Assembly: GCA_964478735.1 (NCBI GenBank)
Contig: CAYZJB010000009.1
Span: 1-64,000 of the forward strand
DNA from: CAYZJB01 sp964478735
Lineage (GTDB): Bacteria > CLD3 > SB21
DNA: 64,000 nucleotides
Direction: 5' to 3'
Shown here: piece after piece, positions 48,921-57,613 of the stretch
How positions within the stretch are numbered: the first letter of the stretch is position 1
Layout of the letters: each line of letters begins with the position of its first letter
Program-made: the position numbers and the translations under genes
The notes under the pieces: generated by a model
The model's input: the letters and a program-made list of their open reading frames with translations, nothing else
Told to the model about the DNA's origin: nothing
The model's database searches: none

Positions 48921-50072
48921 ATGGCTGTGAAAACAGAATCGATCACGTTCGTTTCAGACTATTCCCTTGCAGATCCCAATGCCGTCATCACCGGCGTCAT
49001 GGTCCAAAGCTATCTTCTTGGCAAAGCGCTGGCAAAGCACGGATGGGAAGTTCATGCCGTGGCCTCGACTCAGGCGGTTCCGACGAAAAATCCCGACTGC
49101 CGCGACGGTATGACGTTGCACTGGTACCCGTTTAGGAGATTTCTTCCGCTCCGGAATGCCGTTCTCCTTTGGCGACTGCTCGCACGGACCGGCACGGCGA
49201 CGTATTATCAGCGTGGCCGGGATATATGGACCGGGATGGTCGCATTGTACTGTATATTTTCGGGATCGCGGTTTATATGGGCGAGCGCCGGTGAGACGGG
49301 CCTGGAGCGATGGAAATATGTCCGCCAGCTTATGAAAAAACGCCGTGCATGGTGGGTGCGTCTGCTTCTGCTTCCGGAGGCGTTCATCCATGATGTGCTG
49401 GTTCACTATGGAATGAGTCGAGCGCATCTCGTGATCGTTCAGACCGCATCACAGCAGAACCGATTTGCGCAAACATTCAGACGGAAGTCGATCATCATCC
49501 AATCCGGACACGAATTATCGAAAGACGCAGATCGCGCCTTTCCGATAAAAGCGCTGTGGATCGGAAGTCTAAAAAAGGTCAAACAGCCAGGTCTATTTGT
49601 CGACCTGGCACGAAGATGCGAGGGGACGGCATGTGAATTCTGGATGGCCGGGCAGGACGCGGACGCCGCTCTCGCCGAGGAGATTCGACGAACTGGGAAA
49701 TCGGTGGCCAACTTCAGGTTTCTCGGCCCCGTCGCATTCGAGGAAAGCGGGAATCTCATCGCACGTGCCCACGTGTTGGTCAACACGACGCTGGACGGAT
49801 ACGAAGGTTTACCCAACGCTTTCGTTCAAGCGTGGTTGGCCGGAACGGTTATCCTCAGTCTGTTTGCAAATCCGGACGGAGTCATTATGGAAAGACGACT
49901 CGGATATCGATGTGCAGACATCGATGAAATGGTTCGTCATTTACAGCGTTGGATAGAGAGACCGGACGAGTGGCAAGAACTGAGCAATAATTGCCGGCAG
50001 TACGGTCAGAATAATTTTTCAATTGAAACGATCGCCGGACGATTGGAGCAGGCGATCGGTTCCGTTCTTTGA
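48921..50072 (+). CDS. GT4-family glycosyltransferase
   Basis: A 383-residue GT-B enzyme. The N-terminal domain begins ESITFVSDYSLADPNAVITG; the C-terminal donor-binding part includes ALWIGSLKKVKQPGLFVDLA and LVNTTLDGYEGLPNAFVQAW, with the E(x7)E-like GLPNAFVQAW segment. Probable role in polysaccharide or glycolipid synthesis. Its stop is directly followed by the RNase P RNA gene. Confidence 0.87.
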   Translation: MAVKTESITFVSDYSLADPNAVITGVMVQSYLLGKALAKHGWEVHAVASTQAVPTKNPDCRDGMTLHWYPFRRFLPLRNAVLLWRLLARTGTATYYQRGRDIWTGMVALYCIFSGSRFIWASAGETGLERWKYVRQLMKKRRAWWVRLLLLPEAFIHDVLVHYGMSRAHLVIVQTASQQNRFAQTFRRKSIIIQSGHELSKDADRAFPIKALWIGSLKKVKQPGLFVDLARRCEGTACEFWMAGQDADAALAEEIRRTGKSVANFRFLGPVAFEESGNLIARAHVLVNTTLDGYEGLPNAFVQAWLAGTVILSLFANPDGVIMERRLGYRCADIDEMVRHLQRWIERPDEWQELSNNCRQYGQNNFSIETIAGRLEQAIGSVL

Positions 50073-50500
50073 AAAGCAGACGAGGTAATCGTCCCGGCAG
50101 GTCGCCTGTCGGGGAGGAAAGTCCGAACTCCACAAGGCAAGGCGCCGGCAGAGTTGGCCCATGGCCCGCAATGTCGGGTGCGGCATCGTGAGGTGCTGCA
50201 ACGGAAAGTGGAACAGAAAATAAACCGCCCCGATGCAAATCGGGGTAAGGGTGAAATCGTGCGGTAAGAGCGCACGGAACGCGTTAGCGATAACCGTTCT
50301 GCCAAACCCCGCCCGGAGCAAGATCAAATAAGAAGACGTGCGCAAGCAAAGGCTCGCCTGGCCGATTCGAAAGAGCGTCTTCGGGTAGATCGCACCGGAG
50401 TCGGTTCGTCATGCCTGCATGACGCGCCAGATGAAGGATGGCCGGAAGGCCGTAGATAAATGATTACCCTCGACAGAATTCGGCTTATACGTCTGCTTTT
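50073..50500 (+). ncRNA. rnpB: RNase P RNA (bacterial class A)
   Basis: All conserved elements are in order: GAGGAAAGTCCG (50114-50125), AGAAAATAAACCGCC, GGTAAGGGTGAAAT, GCGGTAAGAGCGCAC, AAACCCCGCCCGGAGCAAGA and ACAGAA-TTCGGCTTAT (50473-50488). The ends pair as P1: AAAAGCAGACG with CGTCTGCTTTT (50490-50500). It cleaves the 5' leaders of pre-tRNAs. The 5' end is right after a GT4 stop, so its promoter must lie inside that gene. The 3' end touches the stop codon of the convergent deacetylase gene. Confidence 0.96.
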
Positions 50501-51221
50501 ATTTTTTGTCCATTGTCAGTAATTCACTCAGCGTGCAAAACCGGTAGCCCCGGTCCCGCAAACGTGGAACGACGGTCGCGACGGCATCGAGCGTCTGGGA
50601 GCGGTCGACCCGTTCTGTTGTTCCGCTGTCGTGCAGAATGACGATGGACCCGTTGCGGGAGCGATCCAAGATACGCCGTACGATCTTGTCACGACCGGGT
50701 CGATGAGGGTCCCTCGGATACACGTCACCTACCACCGCACGATACCGCATTTCCTCAACCACATTCAAAACATGTGGCGTTGCCAGACCCATCGGCGGAC
50801 GGATCCATCGCGTCGGACGGCCCTGAATGCTCCCGATCACGTCGTGCGTTTTTTCGATTTCCTCCCGAATGCTGGTGCGGGATAGAACGGGCAGTAAGCG
50901 ATGGGTGTACGTGTGATTCGCCAGTTCATGACCCCGGTCCCGAATCGCCTCTGCAATGGATACATGTCGCTCGACATGCTTTCCGATCACGAAAAACGTT
51001 GCCGTGACGTCGAGTTTTGTCAGGATCTCCAGAAGCCGGGGAGTAAATTCCGGATGCGGACCGTCGTCGAAAGTCAGGGCCATTCGGGGTTCGTGTCCGG
51101 GACCCCGCCAGATGACCCGTTTGATCCAGCGGCTCGCGACGTGTTCGATGGATGAATGATAACTGAGTTCGCTCAGCGCCCATTGTAACCGTCCGCCGTC
51201 AAAATATTCCGCCCAGCCCAT
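50499..51221 (-). CDS. Polysaccharide deacetylase (NodB domain)
   Basis: A 240-residue carbohydrate esterase family 4 protein. The metal site has TFDDGP (50-55) with H103 and H107 (HTYTH), and RPP (141-143) plus ILHDSG complete the active-site motifs. It may act on peptidoglycan or a polysaccharide in the envelope; no signal peptide is seen. It is 2 nt downstream of the acyltransferase gene in the same direction, so the two are probably one unit. Confidence 0.92.
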   Translation of the reverse strand: MGWAEYFDGGRLQWALSELSYHSSIEHVASRWIKRVIWRGPGHEPRMALTFDDGPHPEFTPRLLEILTKLDVTATFFVIGKHVERHVSIAEAIRDRGHELANHTYTHRLLPVLSRTSIREEIEKTHDVIGSIQGRPTRWIRPPMGLATPHVLNVVEEMRYRAVVGDVYPRDPHRPGRDKIVRRILDRSRNGSIVILHDSGTTERVDRSQTLDAVATVVPRLRDRGYRFCTLSELLTMDKK

Positions 51222-51223
51222 CG

Positions 51224-52636
51224 TTACGCCTGCGCCGTGGATTTCAAAAATTCATCCCGGTAACGATTCATGTCTTCGATCAGCAACCGGCGTTCCCGGC
51301 GCATGCGATGCAGTACGCTTCGGTGCGTCAGCAATAGTACGCCGAGCATGATCAGATCTCTTTCGGCGCGAAGTTCTTTGATGTAGGCCAGTGCGAATAA
51401 TCCCGTGACCGGCAGACTGACGAAATAGGCGATCGACGGCCACAGCCCGAAGAAATAATATACCGTATACATTTGGATACCGTAGAAACCGATAAATGCC
51501 GGCCCTCCGGCAAACAGCAGCGCGGTCAGGATTTTCGTACGCTCATGTAAAAACTTTTTAGCCCAGTGAATGGCGATTTGATGAGGAATAAAATTATTGA
51601 TCATACCGTAGAGCGCGAACGGCAATCCCGGTAAGGCGAGGAGCATGCGGCCGAGGCTGCGGCGGAATGCGTCGGTCAGCCGTAAATTTTCCTGGAGCAT
51701 GCCGTCGTGGATGTGAAGGGCGCGCAGTTTTCGGTTATACGCATCGACGCGGTCACGGAAGGCCTTGACGCGGTCGGGTGCGCGTTCGTTGAAGTATTCG
51801 ACGGCGGCGGCGATCTTCTGGGTGGCGAAAAATTTTTCCACGTTGGGCGACACGGGTTGAGCGGGACGGGGAAGATTCTGCACCAATTCGTCCTTGTAAA
51901 TGACCTCCACGTCGCGAACGAGGTCGTCGAGTTCGACATGTTGCAAATGGATGGTCAACTGCGATAAATTTTCCTGAATTCTCGACGTGAGCGACAGGAC
52001 GGCGGCCGGGTTATCGGTCTCATTGAGTTTGAAAAACGCAGCCATATCGATCGGCTCTCCGACATTGATCAGGATACGGGAACGAAACCGGCTTCGGGAG
52101 AAAAAATACAGTCCGAGCGGAATGACGTGGACGCCGAGCGAATAGCCGTTACGCCGTTCGGCTTCGAGGATGATACGCGCGGCGCCGGTTTTGAGCTTTT
52201 TGACCATACGAAGCATGTCGCTCGTGCCTTCGGGGAAAATCCCGATCGTTTCTCCTTTTTCCAGCGTTTGGAAACACGCCTCAAAGGAGGCGGTGTTGTC
52301 CTGAAATTTATCAGACAATTCTCCCTGTCGGATGATGGGGATGACGCCGCAGCTTCGCAGGAATCGGTCGGCCAGGGCGTTCCGAAAAAGCCCGGAATGA
52401 CCGATGTAATTGACTTTGCGGGGGATGGCGACGCCGATGACGAAGGCGTCCATGATCGAATTGGGATGGTTGGCGACGAACACGACCGGGCCCGTTCGCG
52501 GGATGCGTTCGCCGTGGCGCAGTTCGATCTCCCTGAAAAAAATCGAAAGCGCGGCACGGCCGATGCCGCGGATTGTCCGATAGATTATCGGGCGGGATTC
52601 CCGCCTGTACGGCGTCATACGTAAACAAACTATCAT
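51224..52636 (-). CDS. PlsC-type acyltransferase with C-terminal membrane region
   Basis: A 470-residue phospholipid acyltransferase-like protein. The PlsC core has NHPNSIMD as the H(x4)D catalytic motif (about 55-62), then FPEGTSD (about 140-146). The C-terminal half has about four predicted membrane helices, unusual for a simple 1-acylglycerol-3-phosphate acyltransferase but known in longer PlsC relatives. The start is uncertain: ATG 52636 or ATG 52618. Confidence 0.87.
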   Translation of the reverse strand: MIVCLRMTPYRRESRPIIYRTIRGIGRAALSIFFREIELRHGERIPRTGPVVFVANHPNSIMDAFVIGVAIPRKVNYIGHSGLFRNALADRFLRSCGVIPIIRQGELSDKFQDNTASFEACFQTLEKGETIGIFPEGTSDMLRMVKKLKTGAARIILEAERRNGYSLGVHVIPLGLYFFSRSRFRSRILINVGEPIDMAAFFKLNETDNPAAVLSLTSRIQENLSQLTIHLQHVELDDLVRDVEVIYKDELVQNLPRPAQPVSPNVEKFFATQKIAAAVEYFNERAPDRVKAFRDRVDAYNRKLRALHIHDGMLQENLRLTDAFRRSLGRMLLALPGLPFALYGMINNFIPHQIAIHWAKKFLHERTKILTALLFAGGPAFIGFYGIQMYTVYYFFGLWPSIAYFVSLPVTGLFALAYIKELRAERDLIMLGVLLLTHRSVLHRMRRERRLLIEDMNRYRDEFLKSTAQA

Positions 52637-52753
52637 TTTCTTTTGATAAAGAGAAGGGCGACGATCCGCTACGACCCTGGCTGCAGGTTCGTTCTTGATC
52701 CGGCGATGCGCATTGTCGACTTTATACCGTTACCTAAGCTTATGGAGGAGCAC

Positions 52754-53071
52754 GTGGAAAGCATGATGTCGACCGTTTTCGGAATCGTTTCGTATCTGCC
52801 TGCGATCGTCGTCTGGGGGATCGGGGTGGTCTTCTGTTTCACTCACTGGCAAAGTCATCCGCGAAAGGCCCGCTTTGCGCTCGCGGCGATCGCGCTTGCA
52901 TTCCTGAGCGCCTTGTTTGGAATCGCCGGTACTTTTTTTTGGAGCGCCTTCGTCTCCCACGAACAAATCGCCCTGTATTTTGGGATACAACGAGTGATCC
53001 AAAGCGTGCTGCATGCGGCGGTCTGGCTATTGATCCTCCTGGCGATTTTTAAATCCGAACCGCAGGCTTGA
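52754..53071 (+). CDS. Small integral membrane protein (hypothetical)
   Basis: About 105 residues with three predicted helices (about 7-27, 38-60 and 80-98). The GTG at 52754 is chosen because GGAGG lies 5 nt upstream; ATG 52742 and ATG 52763 are alternatives in the same frame. No family recognised. It is divergent from the acyltransferase gene. Confidence 0.6.
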   Translation: MESMMSTVFGIVSYLPAIVVWGIGVVFCFTHWQSHPRKARFALAAIALAFLSALFGIAGTFFWSAFVSHEQIALYFGIQRVIQSVLHAAVWLLILLAIFKSEPQA

Positions 53072-53184
53072 ATGCCCCGCCGGGATGCGCTATACTTAGC
53101 GAGTCCCATCACGTGACGTTCAGCGGAGTTCCGACTCCATGAGCCTGTTCCATGTTTCAATCGCGTACCATCTGAGCTGAATTC

Positions 53185-53802
53185 GTGGGTTGGTTTTCGA
53201 AAAAAAAGAAAATGGAAATGCATCCCGACCGGGTCTGGACTACGTCCGACCGGAAAACGCAGGCCATCGTCGACATGGTCAAATCGGAGGAGCGCATCGT
53301 CGTGGCCGCCCATTTTTCGGAATCCCTCGAGCGAATCCAAATATTATTGGAAGGGTCCGATGCAAAGGAAGTTCGTTCTTCCATGGATATCTTTCGGTGG
53401 ATGCAGGGAGATTTCCCGAAGGTCGGCCTCATGTTGATACCGAACGTGATCTCGATAAGTGTTTCACCTCCGCAAACGGAAATGCCGGAGTTACTCATCG
53501 CCGTCTGCGAGCGTCACCCCAGCTGGATCGCTGAAGAGCGGTTTTTGAAGTGGCTTGAGCCGTTTCACGGTTACATGACGTATTTCGAATCGCTGGATTC
53601 ACCGCTGTTCCGCGTTTTCGGAGTCGAGCGGATCAAAACGTTACTAGGCGCCCTTGGGATGAGCGAATCCGAGGCGATCGAACACAAGATGGTTTCCAAC
53701 GCTCTGGAAAACGCGCAGAAAAAGATTGCCGCGAAGGCGATCGGCCACGGCCCCGCGCGTTCGGCCGAAGAGTGGTTTGAAAACTATTTCCCGAGACCGT
53801 AA
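53185..53802 (+). CDS. Hypothetical cytoplasmic protein
   Basis: A 205-residue protein that begins with GTG 53185 and a basic MGWFSKKKKMEMHPDRVW. The middle part is hydrophobic-alternating (VGLMLIPNVISISVSPP); the C-terminus is helical. It has no signal peptide and no recognised domain. It has no strong ribosome-binding site, so the start is provisional. Confidence 0.6.
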   Translation: MGWFSKKKKMEMHPDRVWTTSDRKTQAIVDMVKSEERIVVAAHFSESLERIQILLEGSDAKEVRSSMDIFRWMQGDFPKVGLMLIPNVISISVSPPQTEMPELLIAVCERHPSWIAEERFLKWLEPFHGYMTYFESLDSPLFRVFGVERIKTLLGALGMSESEAIEHKMVSNALENAQKKIAAKAIGHGPARSAEEWFENYFPRP

Positions 53803-53863
53803 CCAATCCAACCACCCCTTTAAAGGCGAGTGGTGAGATTCAAAGTAACGCAGAAGTGATGCC

Positions 53864-55563
53864 ATGCGAGCCATTCTCATTCTCGGCCTGTTAGCCGTCG
53901 TGCCGCTGTCGGCACAACAAAAACTTGTCGTCGCGAAAGACGGCAGCGGACGTTTTACCTCGCTTCAGGCAGCCGTGGATGCCGGCGCCCCGGGCGATGC
54001 CATTCTGATTAAAGCGGGGGATTACTTCGAAAGCGTACGCATCAACGGTAAAAGGGATTTGACGATCGAAGGACAGGGAACCGTCTGGCTTAAAGCCGAC
54101 GGCGACAGTGATATCTTAACGGTTAATAACAGCTCGGGGATTATCGTACGTGGAATCCATGGAATTCACACGTCGGAAGGCGGCTGTTACAACAATGTTT
54201 TCGGAATCTTCGACTCACGCGGCGTTGCATTCTACGACTGCATGGCCAACGGATCCGGGATCTATGGATTCGATATTTCCGGTTCGACCGGCGTGATTCT
54301 CGCGGACAATGACGTCGTCCATTGTTCGTCCGTCGGCATTTCGATCGATAAAGCAACGTACGTTTCCGCCGTTCGCAACGTCATTTCGGAAAATCGGGAC
54401 TGGCGGACGTTGTCGATCGGTTCATCGGCGAAAGTGATTTTCAAAAATAACACGGTCGTTCGCAACGTCGGCATTCCGCTGGTCATGACCGACAGCCGGG
54501 ACGTCCAGTTTTATAACAACATTATCGCATTCAATCACCACACCGACCATAAAAAAGCGGTTCTAAATGCGACTGAGGGGTGTTACGAACTGAATTTTCA
54601 GCACAACATCGTGTATTCCAACGAATCCGTGACGGGTCAGGTGTACGATTTCGACAACATGGGAACGGAAACCGTCGTCACAGATCATCTGGCGTTGGAC
54701 CCGCGCTTTGTCGACGTATCCAGCGGCGATTACCGTCTGGGACGGAACTCACCCGCCGTTCGGTCGGGACTTGACGACGAAGACATCGGTGCCGTTACCA
54801 CGACGACTACCGACAACGATGCGGACCACTGGCTCTGGCTGGCGGACGGGGCGTACGGCCAACGGGAATTCGACGTGGCGCTGTTTTTCTATCAGGCCGT
54901 TCTGACCCGACGGTCGAATGACACAACCGCGCATATAGGGGCAGGCAACGCGTATCTCAACATGCGCCGTTTCGACAACGCAGCGTTTCATTATCAGAAA
55001 ACGCTGGATCTCGACCGGAATAATGTCACCGCGATGTACAACTTTGCATGTTTGTATTCGCTCAAGTATGAAATCACGGCAGCGCTCGACTGGCTTGAAC
55101 GGGCGTTGCGTGCCGGCTTTCATGATCGTGAGGTGATCGACACGGACGCGGACCTTCTCAATCTGCGCGATCAACCGCGGTTTTACGATCTTATGAAAAA
55201 ATACCTGCCCGGGACCGGTGATGCAGAATTTGACGAAGGGGTGCGATACTATCAGGCCGGAGACTTGCAAAACGCTGAACGCGTTTTCCAATCCGTTGCC
55301 TCCAAACAACCTCAGATGGCGGAAGCGCGATACTACCTCGGGCNNNNNNNNNNNNNNNNNNNNNNNNNNNNNNNNNNNNNNNNNNNNNNNNNNNNNNNNN
55401 NNNNNNNNNNNNNNNNNNNNNNNNNNNNNNNNNNNNNNNNNNNCGCGCTTTTCAGAACGGCTATCGGGACGTCGAACACATGGATCAGGACAGCGATCTC
55501 GATTTCATTCGCGATCACCCGCGGTTTAAAGACCTTGTTCGAACCTATGGAGGCCGGAGATGA
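53864..55563 (+). CDS. Exported beta-helix/TPR protein, interrupted by an assembly gap
   Basis: A signal peptide (MRAILILGLLAVVPLSAQ) is followed by a right-handed parallel beta-helix region (about 22-290, DAGAPGDAILIKAGDYFESV then repeated N-rich rungs such as VIFKNNTVVRNVG). A TPR region (from about 300; ALFFYQAVLTRRSNDTTAHI and YNFACLYSLKYEITAALDWL) comes next. A 100-N gap (55344-55443) breaks the gene; the sequence after it continues in TPR style (FQNGYRDVEHMDQDSDLDF) to TGA 55561-55563, but the two sides are out of frame, so the real gap length is not 100. It ends inside the next gene (ATGA), the first WD40-caspase. Confidence 0.82.
55344..55443. other. Scaffold gap (100 N) inside the beta-helix/TPR gene
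   Basis: The nominal gap would put the downstream part out of frame by one base. If the gene is intact, the true missing length leaves a remainder of 2 on division by 3. A collapse inside repeated TPR sequence would explain the break. Confidence 0.9.
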
Positions 55564-57596
55564 AAGGCGTTATGTGCTTCATCGTTCTGACGACGGCTCC
55601 TCTTCGGGCACAGGATGCAACGGCAGGATTTGGTACAGGGACTTGGTCCGCTCAGCCTGCATTTTTTCTCGCAGAATCGCAAAGCGGGCTTAAACGGCTG
55701 GCCATTTCACCCGACGGACGCTTTCTCGCGTCCACGGTCAGCGGCGCCGTCAACGTGTTCGATCTCGAATCGCGAAAACTTTTATACACGCTCGATATGG
55801 TCTCGTCGTCGGCCGTCTTCAGTCTCGCATTCAGCTGGGATGGAACCCGGCTTGCGGGCGGCGCCAATGGCCTCATTAAGATCTGGGGTCTTAACGACGG
55901 CCGGATATTACGTTCGATCTGGACAAAGGTCGGTGCGCACAATGCGCTGGCTTTTTCACCCGATGGGGCCGTCGTAGCGGCCGGTAATTACGACCAGACG
56001 ATACGTTTGTACAACGCTTCCGATGGATTGGAAATCAAGGTTTTGAAAGGGCATTCGTCACCGGTTGAGGCCGTCGAGTTTTCACTGGACGGTCAGCGTT
56101 TGGTCAGTTGCAGCGGCGATCTGTCGATCAAGATATGGAACGTTGCAACGGGAACCGAAGAACGGGTTTTTTCCGGTCATCTCAATCGGATTCAGAACGC
56201 GCAATGGTCGGCCGACGGCGAACGAATTTTTTCTTCGGCGGAAGACAAGTCGGCCCGCTGGTGGTCGACGGCGAACGGAGAAGAGATTTCCACATGGCCC
56301 GGGGTGCCGTCGGCAGGAGTGCTGTTGAGTCCGGATGAAAAATTTATCATCGCCAAAAAGCCACGGGCCGTTGTTTTGATCGGACCAACCGGTGAGACGG
56401 TTCTGGAATTGACGACGGACAAACTCAATGCTGCCGTGCTCGCCGTTTCGCCCGACGGCCGATGGATCGCGGCGGCGTCGCATTCCGGTTCCGGCGTTTT
56501 TGTCTGGCCCATTCAGGGTCTGTCGCCTTCAAAAAAATACGGCCGTTACGTCAAAGTCGGTGTTACGCTGGCCGACAAAACGCCGCCATCCATCGTGGTG
56601 TTTGAACCAAAATCACGCGAGTCCGTCGTCCCGGAAAATCAAAAAACGGCGATTCTCAAAGGGCGTATCACGGACGAAGGCGGCGTATACGAAGTGACCG
56701 TCAACGGCCGCGACGTCGACGTTTCGAAAACGGGCGACTTTGCCGCGGAGGAAAATCTGGCTTTTGGCGATAATGTCTTTCGGATCCGTGCCGTCGATAA
56801 GTCCGGTAACGTTTCTGAAACGACGTTGACCGTTCGACGTCAAACCGCATCGTTGCAAACAGCGACGACCGCGGGACGAAGCGGCAAGGATTACGCACTG
56901 ATTTTTGCCATCGGGGAGTACGCCGAATGGCCCGCGTTGGTCAATCCGGTTCCGGACGCGAACGCGATTGCCGGTGAATTGCGCTCGCGATACGGATTCG
57001 AGACGGACGTCGTGGTCAATCCGACGTTGCCGAAAATTTTGACGCGGCTGCGGGATTATGCCGGACGCACGTTCGGTCCCGACGATCAGTTGTTCATCCT
57101 TTTTGCGGGACACGGGCAATTTGACGACATCTTCAACGAAGGGTACCTCGTTGCGAAGGATTCGAAGCTCAACGACGACGTCAAAACCAGTTATCTCTCT
57201 CACTCCAACTTACGCACGGTGATCAATAATATTCCGAACAACCATATCTTTCTCGCCATCGATGCCTGTTTCGGCGGAACGTTCGATCCGAAGATCGCGT
57301 CGCGGGGCGACGACGGCGGCATGAGCCGGCAGGATTTTATCGCCCTTAAAATGCGGTACAAAACGCGCCGTTACGTCACGTCAGGCGGCAAGGAATACGT
57401 TCCGGATGGAACGCCGGGCCGACATTCCCCGTTTGCCGCTCGACTGATCGAAGCCCTGCGCAGCAACGGTGGCGACGACGGGATTTTGACGTTGAGCGAA
57501 CTGGCGGGGTTTATCGAAAAAGTTTCTCCGCAGCCCCGCATGGGCGAATTCGGCGTCAATGAACCCGGCAGCGATTTTTTGTTTATTAAAAAATAA
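55560..57596 (+). CDS. Exported WD40-Ig-like-caspase (peptidase C14) protein, first
   Basis: A 678-residue protein with a short signal peptide (cleavage near APLRAQ). A WD40 propeller spans about 40-320 (LAISPDGRFLAS, GHSSPVEAVEFSLDGQRL), an Ig-like domain about 345-427 (TPPSIVVFEP), and a caspase/metacaspase domain about 443-675. The catalytic dyad is H518 in LFAGHGQFDD and C570 in AIDACFGGTFD. Caspase p20-like strands are normal around both. Substrate specificity is unknown. GGAGG lies 7 nt before the ATG, and the gene is coupled to the beta-helix/TPR gene. The signal peptide places this protease outside the cytoplasm. Confidence 0.92.
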   Translation: MKGVMCFIVLTTAPLRAQDATAGFGTGTWSAQPAFFLAESQSGLKRLAISPDGRFLASTVSGAVNVFDLESRKLLYTLDMVSSSAVFSLAFSWDGTRLAGGANGLIKIWGLNDGRILRSIWTKVGAHNALAFSPDGAVVAAGNYDQTIRLYNASDGLEIKVLKGHSSPVEAVEFSLDGQRLVSCSGDLSIKIWNVATGTEERVFSGHLNRIQNAQWSADGERIFSSAEDKSARWWSTANGEEISTWPGVPSAGVLLSPDEKFIIAKKPRAVVLIGPTGETVLELTTDKLNAAVLAVSPDGRWIAAASHSGSGVFVWPIQGLSPSKKYGRYVKVGVTLADKTPPSIVVFEPKSRESVVPENQKTAILKGRITDEGGVYEVTVNGRDVDVSKTGDFAAEENLAFGDNVFRIRAVDKSGNVSETTLTVRRQTASLQTATTAGRSGKDYALIFAIGEYAEWPALVNPVPDANAIAGELRSRYGFETDVVVNPTLPKILTRLRDYAGRTFGPDDQLFILFAGHGQFDDIFNEGYLVAKDSKLNDDVKTSYLSHSNLRTVINNIPNNHIFLAIDACFGGTFDPKIASRGDDGGMSRQDFIALKMRYKTRRYVTSGGKEYVPDGTPGRHSPFAARLIEALRSNGGDDGILTLSELAGFIEKVSPQPRMGEFGVNEPGSDFLFIKK

Positions 57597-57613
57597 CGAT
57601 TGAGGACGAATCG

